This document shows, piece by piece, positions 45,444-58,045 of a DNA stretch of 58,613 bases (its first letter is position 1; every line of letters begins with the position of its first letter). Under the pieces are notes generated by a model, which was not told where the DNA came from, did not search any database, and saw only the letters and a program-made list of their open reading frames with translations. Origin of the DNA: Rhizomucor pusillus (lineage: Eukaryota; Mucoromycota; Mucoromycetes; Mucorales; Lichtheimiaceae); the NCBI GenBank assembly GCA_900175165.2, contig FWWN02000313.1, positions 1-58,613 of the forward strand. Direction: 5' to 3'. The position numbers and the translations under genes are program-made.

Positions 45444-46392
45444 CTAAGCTTGCGCAAACTTGGTCTGTGCAGCGTTGACTTTGCTGCGGAAAGTATCTAT
45501 AACTTCATTGGGCTTCTCGGCCTTGAAAATACCGGTGCCGGCAACGATAACGTTGGCTCCTGCTTCGGCAGAAGTGTCAATGGTTTCCATGGACAATCCA
45601 CCATCTACTTCAATGTCCTTGTTGGGGTATTTCTTCCGGAGAGCTTCCACCTAACAAAAAGAGACAATTAGAAATCGTGAACTATATTGTTCTTATCGTA
45701 CAACGTGAGGCGTATACCTTGGGCATACATTCTGCCATGAACTTTTGTCCACCGAAACCGGGTTCAACAGTCATGACCAAGATCATATCAGCTGCTTCAG
45801 CAACTTCGCCCATGACAGCCTCAGCAGGTGTCTTTGGCTTAATAGCTACACCAGCCTTCATTCCAGCTTCGTGAATCTTTTCAATTACTCTAAGAGGTTC
45901 GTTGGTTGCTTCAAGATGGAAGCAGTACATTTGGCCACCGGCCTTTGCAATATCGTCAATCCACTTCAACGGTTCAGAGACCATCATGTGGCAATCTAAT
46001 AAATGTCTCGTTAGAAATACATGAATACTGTATATTGAGGCAAGCTTACCGAAATATGCTTCGGTGTGTGGACGAAGGGAGGAGATAATAGGTGCACCCA
46101 TAGTGATATTTGGCACAAAGTGGCTGGTATACATGTATTTATTAGTCAAACTTGTTTGTAATGTACAATATGAGCTGCTTTGATGTTTACCCGTCCATAA
46201 CGTCTACGAAAAGTCAATCAGCAATGCAAAGCTTCTTAGACCGAGATTACGAGGCATACGCCACGCGCGTTCCTCCTTTTTCTTACCAAGGTGAAGCCAG
46301 TCAGCTCCATTCTTGACCATGCGCTTGGCTTCCGCAGCCAAGTTGGCAAAGTCAGAGGAGAGCATTGAGGGTGCGATTTTGGCAGACGGCAT
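45444..46392 (-). CDS. RPE1: ribulose-phosphate 3-epimerase
   Basis: Exons: MPSAKIAPSMLSSDFANLAAEAKRMVKNGADWLHL (from 46392); a 13-nt microexon at 46203-46191 encoding the DVMDG core; HFVPNITMGAPIISSLRPHT...; CHMMVSEPLKWIDDIAKAGG...; and VEALRKKYPNKDIEVDGGLSMETI...IVAGTGIFKA, stop 45444. It is a TIM-barrel enzyme with the metal-binding His and Asp set in DVMDGHFVPN, DCHMM and DVEVDGG-like EVDGG, and with the catalytic VEPGFGGQKF loop. It interconverts ribulose 5-phosphate and xylulose 5-phosphate. Length is about 225 residues, as in yeast. The microexon carries catalytic-core residues, so skipping it would disable the enzyme and shift frame. Confidence 0.95.
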
Positions 46393-47568
46393 TGTTGTTG
46401 TTGTTTGTTGGAAAAGATACAAACGGGCTATTTTTTTCTCTCGCTGCTGTCGCTATTATAAATTTCAGACCCGCATGAATCTCATCGATGAGCTCCCGGT
46501 GATTTTCCGCGGATGTCCGTGCCTGATTCTCTCGGCCAACCGTACTCTCTATCGATCCAATAAATCCCCTGACTCTGAGCTATTTCTTCTCCACATTTCT
46601 TCTCGCGGAATTACGTGAATGTGAAAAGAAAATGATGGAAAATCTCTATCCTTGCCCGCGAAAAAACAGCACTTAGATGCCTGATTCTCGGATTGCTACC
46701 GTTGACAATATCCAAAGTCACGCGTATGCGATATCTGTGATTGTGCAACAAGTGAGCGAGTGTTCATATGATATCGTAGCAGGAAGCATGTGCAAATGGC
46801 GTTTGCAATGATATCGCTGTCTGATCTAGTCGCAGAGAGAGGTTCCCAGCCGCTGCTGCTAAGGATATCTGGCATAGTTACAAAGAGAATGCTGCGGGAT
46901 TTACAAGAAATGATACTTGAAGATCTATAGTTGCATGGTCTTGATGATTTCTAAATCGTCTGTTCGCGGACTTTTAAACACACAGTAATAATCGCTAGTT
47001 ACAAAGGACACCACCTGCCTTTCCCAGATCCGCGTCTAGTTTCCTGACAGGCAGAAGCCTTAAGCTCGTGGAAGGGTATTTCTGGGTGCCTGCACTCGCG
47101 AAAGAAATCATGGAGGAGACAATTGGTGGATAAGAGGGCTCTAGCTTGATATGTACTCGATGGATCCGCAAAAAGCATCCATCATGTCCAACATTAGACT
47201 CAATTACTAACCTTTTGCTTATGATCTTCATTACCCAGTAACCGTTTTTCACTTTAAAAATAGGCAACCTGTATTTGTAGATGTTTATATTGATCCTAAA
47301 GAATAAACACGCTTTGAGTAACACGCTTGGCTTTCATAAACGTCCATTCTCCTGCGATTTGAAATGAATAAACAATTATTTCAGTGCCGTTAGGACCACC
47401 TATTCTCTTTGTGCTGTTACATCTTGTTTCAGGACAAGTTAGTAACGGTGACATGGTACCACAACCCAAGGCTCACAAGCCGCAGCCAGCCAGACAACCA
47501 TTTATGGGTATATGTCGTGATGTTTATTTTCCCTTCCTTTGACATGAAACAGTAAACATTCGTCCTCG
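46393..47568. other. intergenic region, nothing recognised
   Basis: About 1.2 kb with no credible coding frame. A minus-strand frame at 46995-47324 (109 codons) has no family similarity. A purine-rich stretch near 46620 follows the RPE1 upstream region. Confidence 0.45.
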
Positions 47569-48680
47569 TCAGGCATCGAGCTCCAAAGGCTTTTTCGGAG
47601 AACGGTAAATAAAGAATTGCAAAAAGATCTATATAACCAAAATTGTCAACAATAGTGCCCTAATTTTACACAGCGTGTTTGATCCACTTACTATAAAATC
47701 AAAGGCGAGTGTTCCGATAGCACCTATAATCCATGCCAGGTTGATGAGAAGAAACTCACGCTCTGTCGATCTGAAAAAAATAGACTAAAGGGCAGGGGTG
47801 CGTGAGAAAGCCGTTTTCGTTCCTAAAGGAGGAGAACTTCACTTACCAAGGTAAAGAACACGTTTCCGAGCACCGCTACAGCAAACATGGCCCAGCTGAG
47901 TCCCTCGGTGCTCTTCTTCCGCCAGTTTTTCAAAATTTGCGGTAATCGACTGCCAACATACAACGTCGCACTCAGCCATCCAAATATTTGTGCAACAATT
48001 TGTACACCCTTGGAGATCGAGTGATCAAAATTCCGGTCGTAATCCGTCGTAAAATGTACCGCGTAGTATGCGTAACAGGGAATCACTGCAGTCAGCGTGA
48101 TCACGACTGCGCAGATTGTATTTACATGAGGCAAGTCGTAGTGTAACTTCTTTTTAGACTTGACGACAGGCTGCCAATCACCGAGCAGCGGATCTGCTTC
48201 GCTGGACCCAAACGATGATGATCTTTGTCGTCGTATATGAGATGCATCGCTAGATGGATCCATTTCCTCCTCAGATACATAGGTTGATCGAGTGTAATAT
48301 AGCACTTGCCAGATCAGCCCCATATCTGCGACTGTATACCATAGACTGAGGAGAAACTGTAACGGATTCTGTTAAAACGAACTGAGAGTAGAAAATAATT
48401 GGAGCTACTTCAACGTACCATAGTAGGTAGTAGGTTTTGCATAATAACGCCTATTAGATTACAGAGGTCGCCTGCAAGCCATATTACAAGAAAGACCATC
48501 GACAGTCCGTCACCGCTTTTGCGTCTATAATTCTCCCACAATTGACTAGGAAACGTATGTTACAAAAATAGAGAGGCGGGGCAAAAGCCCATTCTCGACG
48601 ACGTACGGAGCAAATACTATAATCCAGCATAATATGGAGAGGTAACCGGACAATGTCGAGGCGATCGCTGATTGCCACAT
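47569..48680 (-). CDS. YPQ1: PQ-loop vacuolar amino-acid transporter (Ypq1/PQLC2-like)
   Basis: Exons join as MWQSAIASTLSGYLSILCWIIVFAP|QLWENYRRKSGDGLSMVFLVIWLAGDLCNLIGVIMQ, then SLWYTVADMGLIWQVLYY, a hydrophilic Ser-rich loop, and HVNTICAVVITLTAVIPCYAYYAV. These are followed by IFGWLSATLYVGSRLPQILKNWRKKSTEGLSWAMFAVAVLGNVFF, then EREFLLINLAWIIGAIGTLAFDFI|IFLQFFIYRSPKK and a stop at 47569. Two PQ-loops (APQLWENYRRKS and RLPQILKNWRKKS) and seven spans are the family pattern. The best relatives are yeast Ypq1-3 and animal PQLC2, which export cationic amino acids from the vacuole/lysosome. The cytosolic loop has an EADPLLGDW string resembling an acidic dileucine-type vacuolar sorting signal (inference). 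Confidence 0.93.
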
Positions 48681-49309
48681 TGCAAGGCAAAGACAAAAAA
48701 GAGAAAAGGTGGCTCAAGTGGAGAAAAGAGAGAAAGAGCCTTCGTTTGGCATTTGTTTCAGACCATAAATGCCCACTAATGCCATTTCTGCGTTTCAAAA
48801 TGTCAGTCGTAAATAGTAACTGAGAAGAATGCTTTTGTCGATAACCACGATAAAAATGAGTATGAAACTAACCAAAGCCATTCCTCTCCAGACTCCTTTT
48901 TGGTCTTAAGTTTGTCACCACGAGTTCTTCATACATCAACGATCCCTTGCTTGTGCAACTCCATTCCCTACTCGGGCTGTCAAAAAAATAGAGCAATTTG
49001 AAGCTATTTATTATTGCACAAACGATAACCAATATCACTGGTTACTCAAAGTAGGACCATATACTACTGGGTGCGTGTAGTGTTGAACGTATTTCAATAA
49101 GATGAAAAGAGAAAAGAAAGAAGAAGGAAGTGGGTTGCCCCAAACTGATGATACAGAGCTTTGTTCAAATTGGTCACACTGCAAAGTGCTCAAATTTTAT
49201 GATGCTTCCGCTTCAAGTGCGTCGGAATCGAAGAACGGTTCGACTGTTCCCAAAAAAAGAACGCGCGGGGCGGCGCTCTTGCCTACCACCACGCTTTCAA
49301 CACGCGCTC
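48681..49309. other. divergent upstream region of PQ-loop and INTS7 genes
   Basis: About 630 bases with no recognisable gene. Short frames at 48484-48798 (minus) and 49102-49443 (plus) overlap the neighbouring starts in wrong frames. Regulatory content is unknown. Confidence 0.4.
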
Positions 49310-52300
49310 ATGTCGGCGGTCCAGGATCAGATCGAAGGGCAACGGGCATTGCTCGAGGCCGAGACGCTCTTTGTTACAAAGACACGAGCTGCAGTGCTAG
49401 GGTTCCAGGGCACTCAGTTGCGTGCCCTGGCCATGTTTGCTGAAATCTTTGAGCGCCATCCCTACCCTGTTGTCATTAATGCTGCTATTCTAAAGTTAGC
49501 GGATTGGTTTCGTACGAGGTACTGCTTAAAAAAATACAGCAAGAACAACGAACCCAACTTTCAGAGAAAGGAGAGAAAGGGTTGATGTGTTTCTTCTTTG
49601 AATACATGCTCTGTTGTTATATATTTTCATATCATATCTGACATATTTTTCTTTACATCGACTTTGGGTTTTCCTTTATAGCAATAACATGGTGAAGTTT
49701 CATATATACAAGGTGTTTAAACGAGCGTCCGATCAGGATCTTGCCAAGGTCATCAATACTGAGGAAACTGTGCGCCGCATATTACCTGTTCTGAACAGTA
49801 ACGATCCTGAAGCACGATCACTTTCTTTACGGTTAGCACAAAGAGCATAATATCTTGCATCGAGATTCAAAGCCTGACATGTTCAGCTAGGATATTGGGA
49901 TGTATATCTATGATTATCACAGACAACATTGAGGCTCAATGCGCGTAAGTCTTGTTCCCGACTAGACTGCGACCACATGTACTCACGCCACGTACAGTGT
50001 ATTGAAACGCTTCAACGAGGCAACCGAGCGCATTGAAGTCGAAGCAACGATTTGGGCTGCCGATCGTATCAGTGCTCGCTCTATGCGGTTTCTGCCGACC
50101 ATTTTCCCCAAAGTCCACAGCAAACTCATAGGTAAGTATCTCAATTGACGACTTCTTTCCATGTCTCCGGTCTCTTTCCTCCTCTTTTCTCACGCTAAAT
50201 TGTAGATAAGAGTACATCCTTTGACACAAAGCTACGATTAATTCGAGTACTCAGGCACATGCATAAGGATATAGTCATGGCGAGAAAGGTTGGACGCGGT
50301 ATTTACGCTAATCTACGGAGCAATTGCTGATACCACGTTGCAATAGGCCAAAGCCGTGTGTCTTTCGCTGCTAAAAGACAACAACGCCGAAGCACAACTG
50401 GTGGCTGTTTCACTTCAGACGCTAACGCAGTTAGTGAACGAGGCTGCTGTTGAACGAAAAGAGCAGGCAAGCCGGTTTACATATTCAATGTAAAATTACC
50501 TTTTGTTTGACATTTATATCCTGTTGATATGTAGATTGAGCGACTATTCGACTATGCACTCACCGATACACGCCAGACAGTTATCAACAATGTCCTGACT
50601 GATCTTGTCCTACTCGGAAAAAACGATATCATGTTTAACGATACCTACATCAAGGTCAGAATCGATTGGCAAAAGACGAAGTTTCATAGAAAGATTTGAG
50701 TTGTTAAATTTTGCTTGCAGAGCACTTTGAAACTTGTCAACAGACTTGTCAAGAACCCAGCCTTGTTGCAGCGAGGTTTCAAATGCGTTCAAGTGCTGCT
50801 AACGGGGCATGCACAACTTGTACGAGAAATGCTTTTCAATATCGAAAATTGCAATTTGTTTGTGGATGCCCTGGAGACTGTCCAGCAGACAATGATCTAT
50901 GCATTTGAATCCAAGCTTTACAAACTGGGATTCGGATGCTCACAGCTTTTGACCACTATGATCGGCATACCTTTGAGAAATCACCATTCCGGCATGGAAA
51001 TCGACAATGAAACGCTTGGTCGATGCTTACCAAATATGGTTGCGATTGCTGTGCGAGCAGCGCAGTGCTTAAGAGATATAGACATTTCCGCAGCTACCTT
51101 CCCGCACGAGAAACTGGTAAGTTTATGCTAGGATAGTTTCCAAAAAAAGAAATTTTCACTAACTTTCAAAACTTTTTTTACACAGGCTCACAACCTATTG
51201 AGATGTAAAGCAAAGTTATATCTGCTGTTGCAAGATCATCAATGGGATTTGGATGCAGAGCTTAGATCCAGTTTCCACACTATACCCGTCCTTGCAGGTA
51301 TAGGTCTAATCGGAAGTCGGTGTATATTATCACCTATGCTAACCGATTGATACATTCTTCCAGAAAAGGATGTCAATACCATGCTCGCTTACCTATCATC
51401 TATTGCTCCCAGCTGCAGAACATTAGACCAGTGGTTTCCAGATGAGGCACTGGCGATGCTACAGAAATCCTTCCGACGTCCACAAGTATTTGTAAGTCTG
51501 CGTAAAAATGATACTATTGCAAAGATGCTAATACATTATCGTATAGGTCAGTGTCACAAAGTTACTGCTACGAGTATCGTCAAAGATGTTTGCCACGGAT
51601 AGTCCTCAATCTGAGAAGCTACTTGGCCTTCTTGAAAAGTTTGCTTACGGGGAAGGAAGTGGGAAGGATGTTAAGAACGGTTGGCAGCTCTACACCATTG
51701 CTCGCGAAGCTGGGCTCGTGGGTTGCTACAATGTGATGAGCCATATTCTACGCATGCTTAGAAGCGAGGTAACAAAACAGCGAACGAATACGTGCCCACG
51801 TAAGTCTAACAATTTTGTTTTTCTCTTTGCAAAGATCAAATCTGAGGCCAGCAGATACTGGCTTGATTTCCTAAAACTGATCAGCGACGCTGAAGTTCAT
51901 CTCGTTCATTCTCGTCTAAACGATGCCGTGAACGCTTACATCCATGCTTTCAAAGCGTTTAAAGCGTTTCAATCTATGGTGGGGACGAGAACGTCCAGAG
52001 CATGGTTTATACAGCTCCGTTTGGATATGATTAACGACATACATCAATTGTTGAAAGTTCTCGATCCTTCAAGCGAACAGCTCGGGGACAGAAGAATTAA
52101 AAGGATGGTAAAGGGACTAGTATGTAATTATGCGCGTTATCATCAACTCATGCCTCTTGGCCTTTCCACTCTCTCTGTAGTTACGACAATCTGCCGAGAA
52201 ATTTAAATACTTGGCTTTACGCTACGACTTTGTTGCCCAAAGCTTTCTGGATGGTGACGCAGATACACGTACCATCCTTGAGACGTACACGATATACGCA

Positions 52301-53256
52301 CTAGTATTTGAGCACGCGATACAAACTTTGATAAGCTCAAGGTATGTATGGAACTATAGATATTCAATCGTATATGCGTCGCTGAAAAGTATCAATAGTG
52401 ATTCGCCGTTTTCAAGTATCGATCCAACGCTTTTACCGCTTCTGACAGACGATTATCTTCCTCCATCTCGCCTCATATGCTCAGATATCATGAACAGAGC
52501 AATTAACCAACAAGTGGGTACCAAACTAGGCTTTGTTAATACATTTCAAGCTCTAAGATACAACTTGTTGTTTATAGATCAACAAGGACGATATTGTCCA
52601 ATTCAGTCGCACAATCTTGTCTACGCCTTTGAGTCTGTCGCGACAATTCTTTAGTGGGCAAAGGACGACCACAATTCAGGTAGTTAAAACCCATTACAGA
52701 AGTGACTTTGCAACTGATTGAATATTTGCCAGTTTTCGGTCGAACCTGCTTTGAAAGATACGAAACCTATAGTGTTGCAGCGGGATCAAGACTTGATCCT
52801 GAAATTCCAAGGACTGATACAGGGCACAGCAATGACTCGTAAGTGAAGAAAAGCCTTGTAGGTATTCCCGAGCATCTAAGTTTCCCAGGTCGCGCAGCGC
52901 TAAAACGGGCAGCCATTGTGTGCTTTGTAACAAGAGAGAATATCGACCACTACGACGACTCGATAAATGTCAACATGCTGTTTTCTGATCCGACGCAGTT
53001 CCCACGATATGGAATCACGCTTGTCAAGCATCCGCTTGTATTCAGCGCCGATGTTGTCAATTCCTACTTTGAATGCAAGGGATTGCTAAGTTTACCGAGA
53101 CATATCAGCAATGAAGATCGTCGGAGACCATCTGGCTACAGCGCTGGTGGTGGTGGCACCCATGAAGCATGGATCAACATCTTTCTCAAACTTATCGACG
53201 AGAACTCGGAAACCTGGGTCGTGGGACCTCGACGGTCCGGCCGTGTCACTTGGTAA
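49310..53256 (+). CDS. INTS7: Integrator complex subunit 7 homologue
   Basis: About 15 exons give roughly 1,000 residues, close to animal INTS7. The start MSAVQDQIEGQRALLEAETLFVTK (49310) leads into GTQLRALAMFAEIFERHPYPVVINAAILKLADWFRT|SNNMVKFHIYKVFKRA, the INTS7 N-terminal signature. ARM/HEAT-like helices follow: INTEETVRRILPVLNSNDPEARSLSLR, RFNEATERIEVEATIWAADRISARSMRF, STSFDTKLRLIRVLRHMHKD and AKAVCLSLLKDNNAEAQLVAVSLQTLTQLVN. The C-terminal part (52700-53256) is beta-rich and ends RSGRVTW. Integrator cleaves nascent RNAs (snRNA 3' ends, attenuated transcripts) and terminates Pol II; INTS7 is a scaffold subunit. Yeasts lack Integrator, so its presence supports an early-diverging fungus. Several internal splice joins are approximate. 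Confidence 0.87.
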
Positions 53257-53527
53257 ACTACAACAAGTTCGCAACATTTTGTACATATTTTACGTAGCAC
53301 ATTTAAGAAACACAAGAAGAATTCTAATCTCTTAAAAGTACAAACGATTGGGAGTTTTTTTAATGTGCACACTTTTCTATGATGCAAAAAGGAAACCAGA
53401 TGTTTGAACGATGGAAGTAGGATGGCAAATGGGGAAAGTGGTGTTATGTACAGTAGAGAGTAGTAAGAAAGAGGCAACGCAGAAATGGAGAATTGAACAG
53501 AAATCACGAAAAGTTTCTCTATATATG

Positions 53528-53885
53528 TCACGCTTGGGAATGGCTCATATCATTTCCATTGGAGCTAGCCACAATAACATGGCCGTGATGAGTGAGAATG
53601 ACAGGTCGAACCGAAGGATTTGTGCGAGATTCAACGTCAGGAAAATGTTGCCGAATAACATCCGTGTGATGCTGGTGTGCTGAAGCATACACTCCCAAAC
53701 CGATATTCATGTAGCTAGGCTGGTACGGAAAAGACTGCGACGAAGCAACTTGCTGCTGCGGCGTCGGCTGTTGCTGCTGTTGTTGCGGGGATGCCTGCTG
53801 TGATTGTTGCCTGGAGTCTTGATTTCTCTGTCCAGTTTGCTCCGGATCAGACACTTGCCGTTGTTGCGATTGCTGCTGTGCTTGC

Positions 53886-53919
<34 letters not shown>

Positions 53920-56472
53920 GCTGATGCTGGGACCACAGGGAATAGAGCAAAGTACTTCCATCCTCCGCTGCAGTTGCTTCTGTTCCCAGAGCCGACCAAC
54001 TCGCGTTGTTCTGTTGATCGTTATTTGGAGCATTGCTGTTCTTGTTGCTCATTTGCGCCATGAGAGTAGCTATCTGGGTATCGTTGAACTTTGTAGCCGT
54101 CGAGTCCGTAAATAGATTGGAGGATTTTGCTGCCATCATCTGCTTGCCACGTTCATCCACAAAAATACTCTCTGGTTGATCTGGAAAAAGAAGTCGGTTC
54201 TTGTATAATAAGGATTCAAGATTGGAATCGGGACTCTTGGGTGGCCATGCGTCCTCCACCGATAATAAGCTTAATGGGTACGACTGCCGCTGTTGCTGCT
54301 GTTGCTGCTGCGGCGGTGGTGGGGGCGCTCGCCATCCATCAATGCCAACGGTAGGTGTAAAGTGCTCATTCATAAAATTGCCCACTTGCTGTTGGTGTTG
54401 CTGCTCATCTCCGGATGCGGCGCTGCTTTTGACTATGCTATTCGGTGTATTCGTCGCGACTGCACCGTTTGGGCCATGTCCATTTGGAAGTGCGCCTGGC
54501 ACTCTGTCTGCCTTTGAGATTGAATAACCAACTGCTCTGTTCGTTGCTTCTTCGTCTGCAGCCTGTATAATGGACCCAATTGATTGGATAGATCGCTCGA
54601 TATGGGAGATAGACCGACATTGGTAGAGTACTTTGAGCGAACGCAATGACCGTTGAAACATAAACCGTGAATGCCGTGCAAAGCTCAAGTTTCTATCTGA
54701 GCAGTTCAAAAGATGTACTCGAAGGGCTGCCATGGTCGCATCAGCTACGTAGGAAAAGGATAATATAAAATTCGGTTGCTCTGCAAGTGCACATGTCAAC
54801 TGAGTAAGATTTGTTGCCACCGTTGAGCATCGTTGATGGATTGTTTTTCCGCTGCTGGCAGAGTAAGGACGCAAAACGCCGAGTTCAATGAGGTTGTAGA
54901 AGAGATGCATGTGAGCGACCATCGCACTGGGTGGCGGTTGAGTTAAGACGGCATTTGGATGTGTCGGAAATGGAGTCCATTGCAAACGAGCAGGAAGAGA
55001 ACGTAACCAAAGCAGCAATTCACTATCCATGCTGTATGCCATCTGTTCTTGGTCATATGATCGTATAACGGATCTTGCAGAGCATATGGCATCCGTCTGT
55101 ATCGTCCTCTCGCATATTTGCAATAATTTTATAAACGTCACAAAATATTCCAAAACTTCATGCTCTTCGACGTCGTCTCCAGGTTGCAGTAACGGCATAT
55201 CCAGATCTATGTCTTTACTGAGTATACTCCAAGGTCTTCCGACACAGATGTTTTGCATCTTGTCCAGGCAATAGCACGACCAAAGTATACGCTTCCGTAC
55301 TTCCAAGTCGCTGTTTGAGGTCTTGTCAGTTATCAAATAACGTTTGTGCAATCCTAGATCGAGGCACATTCGACAGGCCATGCTGGCATAAAGCCGAGAT
55401 CGCGACTGATTATTGAGGTTTCCCCTTGACATCTCGCAGCGTGGTGATTCGTAAAGGGATAGTAGGCAGAGGGCGGCAACGGTGCTAAGCTGGGGTTCCT
55501 CCATGTAGTCATCCAAAATTGAAATGGCGCGTTCAAAGTAGATATCTGCATTGTTGACGTGATCGTCAGAGAAATGAGATGCATGTGCATACATTGCATA
55601 AAGCAGCAGCGGTGTGCACAGCGTGTCTCTGCGCTCGATATGGTCATAAAGCTTCCGCTTGGGTATAATTGGAAATATAGAGTAGCGATGTCGGAAGAAC
55701 AGCGCCACTAGATGTTGCTTGATTATTACGTCCTCTGTTATGGCCGGTATGCGCTGCATCGTGGTTTCCGGTCCCTGAGCATATAGACGTTGCTCATCTA
55801 AGCACCATTGCCCTTCTCTACCTTCTCCAGGCCACATAGCACTCAATGCATCCAGCATCTCGACCGTTTTCCGCTGCCTCTCACGCTCTTCGATCAGTTG
55901 CACTCCGGTCAATGTCGTTTCTTTCCGTCGACGATTCTCCCGTGGAGTCGAAATAACATGATCCGCGGCGGATTGCAGAGTATCGTGTCCCGCGGAAAGT
56001 TCCGCGGGTGAAACGTGGTTTGTGCTGGGTTGGTCGTCATCCAAGTCAGGGTCAAAGGTACCGTCCTTTGAAAACGAGCATGGTCGCTGGCGTGCTAGTG
56101 AAAGAAGACGATGGTGTCAGACAAAATGTAAAAAGAAAAATCTATATAACAAGAATAAAAAATCGTCGTCAACTCGTCGTACCTCTACACTGTATCGTTC
56201 CAGTTAGAAACATATTACGATTCTTACGACTACGTCACTGCAATTCTCTCACCTGCATACAAGGCTGTAATCCATCGCACTACAGTGGCAATGTCAGTGA
56301 CAAGCTCTGCGTGATGAGTACCTGACCAAGTTACCTTGATCTTCTTTACACGGCAGGTATAGCAGGCCCTGTTCACTTTCAGTCTCTTCTGCCGGGGTAT
56401 CTTTATGTTGCGTTCTTCTTTGACGATCTTTAGTGCGTTGTCGCCCCTTTCATCAGAGCTGTGCGATGACAT
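53528..56472 (-). CDS. Zn2Cys6 transcription factor with fungal-specific middle domain
   Basis: Four exons total 2,739 nt (912 residues): 56472-56335, 56279-56253, a 7-nt microexon 56189-56183, and 56094-53528. Only this joining restores a full cluster, CYTCRVKKIKC DGLQPCMQC RARQRPC, which is Cys-x2-Cys-x6-Cys-x5-Cys-x2-Cys-x6-Cys. The cluster is preceded by basic RQKRLKVNRA. The middle domain (IIKQHLVALFFRHRYSIFPIIPKRKLYDHI...PLLLYAMYAHASHF...LGLHKRYL...RKRILWSCYCLDKMQNICVGRPWSI) is the fungal-specific TF domain of the XlnR/Gal4 class. The C-tail has polyGln tracts and Asn/Ser/Gln-rich sequence, likely an activation region. The target pathway cannot be inferred from sequence. The gene lies tail-to-tail with INTS7, 271 bases apart. 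Confidence 0.93.
53870..53930 (-). repeat. CAA/CAG trinucleotide tract coding polyglutamine
   Basis: Inside the Zn2Cys6 gene, a run of TTG/CTG on the plus strand encodes about 15 consecutive Gln on the minus strand. Further Q-rich tracts are nearby (about 53750-53880 and 54285-54315). Such tracts are prone to length change. Confidence 0.85.
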
Positions 56473-57744
56473 TGTGGTCTATGATATGCAGGTGGGGCTT
56501 CGAAAAAAGAGAAACTCAGCGGAGGTTGCTTATGTATTCGGGGAATGTGGGGAGTGGGAGACAATCAATTTCTGTCATCAACTGTCCGACCCAAAGTTAA
56601 GAAAGGGAAAGTTCATAAACATATAATCCGATTATTGCTCTGCCCAGACGCCGTAAATAGTAACAGCATTGGTAGATAGACAAAAATAAACTCCTTCCTT
56701 GCTATTCCTCTTCTCCAGAGATGCGGACGTAGTACAAGGCGGTACAGACTCTTGAGTTTGAGATATCCTTCGTCGCGATCATTCGTCCAAAGACCTGTGC
56801 TGCAAGGGCGGATGAGCACAATGCATGCTATTGTTATTATTGCTGCCGCTGTTTAATAAGTATATGCTTTATCGCTAGCAGATACAGCAACACCTTTACT
56901 TTTCAAATTTATGCTTGCAGGCTCGACATGCCATCCGGAGTCCCTTACAAGGCCTATATAATATGTATCCTAGAAATCGGTATTAAATGACAAGCAAAGC
57001 TAGTACTTGAAGGTTGCGCAGATGATGAGCATGCATGTGCTTCCACCGAGTGAGTAGTATGCCAAAAGACCAAAATGCAAAATAAAAGTGCCCACAACGC
57101 GCCATTATTGTATCGAGATATGCGCCTAGACAGAGTGCAGACACGCTCAGCAGAATAATCTCTCTTCTATATGATTATGGTCCGCGCCAAGAAAATAAAA
57201 TGCATGGAATAACATCCAGCCGCCTGAGCAAGCCGATTTCGCAATGGAGTGAATACAGCGTGACGTGGATGAACAAGAACAGTATGTTTATGCGAGTAGA
57301 GAGTATTCAAGTAACAAGCGTGAGCACGTCGAAGAGCCACATAGTGCGCTCTGTCTCTATATGGTTAGTGTACCCCTGGATACAACCTGGATAGAATATT
57401 CATGTGGTTTCGAATTTTGGGTATCCCTGAATGCAACAACACACTGTTTCAACCTTGATCTGAAGTGAAAGCATAATTGAAATCATACATACTCATGGAC
57501 TTCTACTCTAAAGTTTCAGGTACGTCGTTTGAATAAATTCCCCGTGACGGAATCAATTGATTTCTGGCTATAGATCTGCTAATGCATAATTACCAATATC
57601 GTTATGAGTTCAAGATCACTATAATCCGAAAGTGGATTGCTAGATGGAAGCAGAAAAAAAAAAGATTCAGACTCCCAACAATGCAAACACCATCCCCTCA
57701 AACGTCAAATATAAATACAGCTTGAGCAAAGAAAAATCTGTATA
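56473..57744. other. intergenic region, nothing recognised
   Basis: Upstream DNA of the transcription factor gene, then about 1 kb with no credible gene. Short frames near 57200-57470 have no similarity to known proteins. Confidence 0.45.
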
Positions 57745-58045
57745 CGAAGACTGCTGTTAACATGTTTATTCCTTGATCTATTCGCAAACTTCAGACAGCT
57801 AGAAGTGCCGTTTAGTTCACGTTGGCATGAAGATATAGCCAACGATATATCCAGGGACCACCGCGAGGAGGCGACACTTGCCAGTCCCCACCTTCCACAG
57901 AAAGATACAGCCAATGACTTGACCTTGAAGATGTGTCGAAGCTGGCCACGACAACCGCCAAGAGCCAACTTTCTATGGAGGCGCCCAATAGCCCGAAGGC
58001 CATTGGGGCTTTCCAGCTTTGTGTCCACGCGGTCTTGAAGTAATT
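57745..58045 (-). repeat. repeat block, right copy (inverted)
   Basis: The reverse complement of this segment matches 2430-2725 over about 290 bases. It has the same order: acttcaagaccgc, agctggaaag, gccagcttcgacacatcttc, ggatatatcgttggcta and agatcaaggaataaa. The two copies therefore face each other across 55 kb. Confidence 0.65.

Noticed and set aside
53791..54115. Plus-strand frames with long Leu/Val runs
   Set aside because: Antisense reading of the CAA/CAG polyglutamine tracts of the transcription factor.
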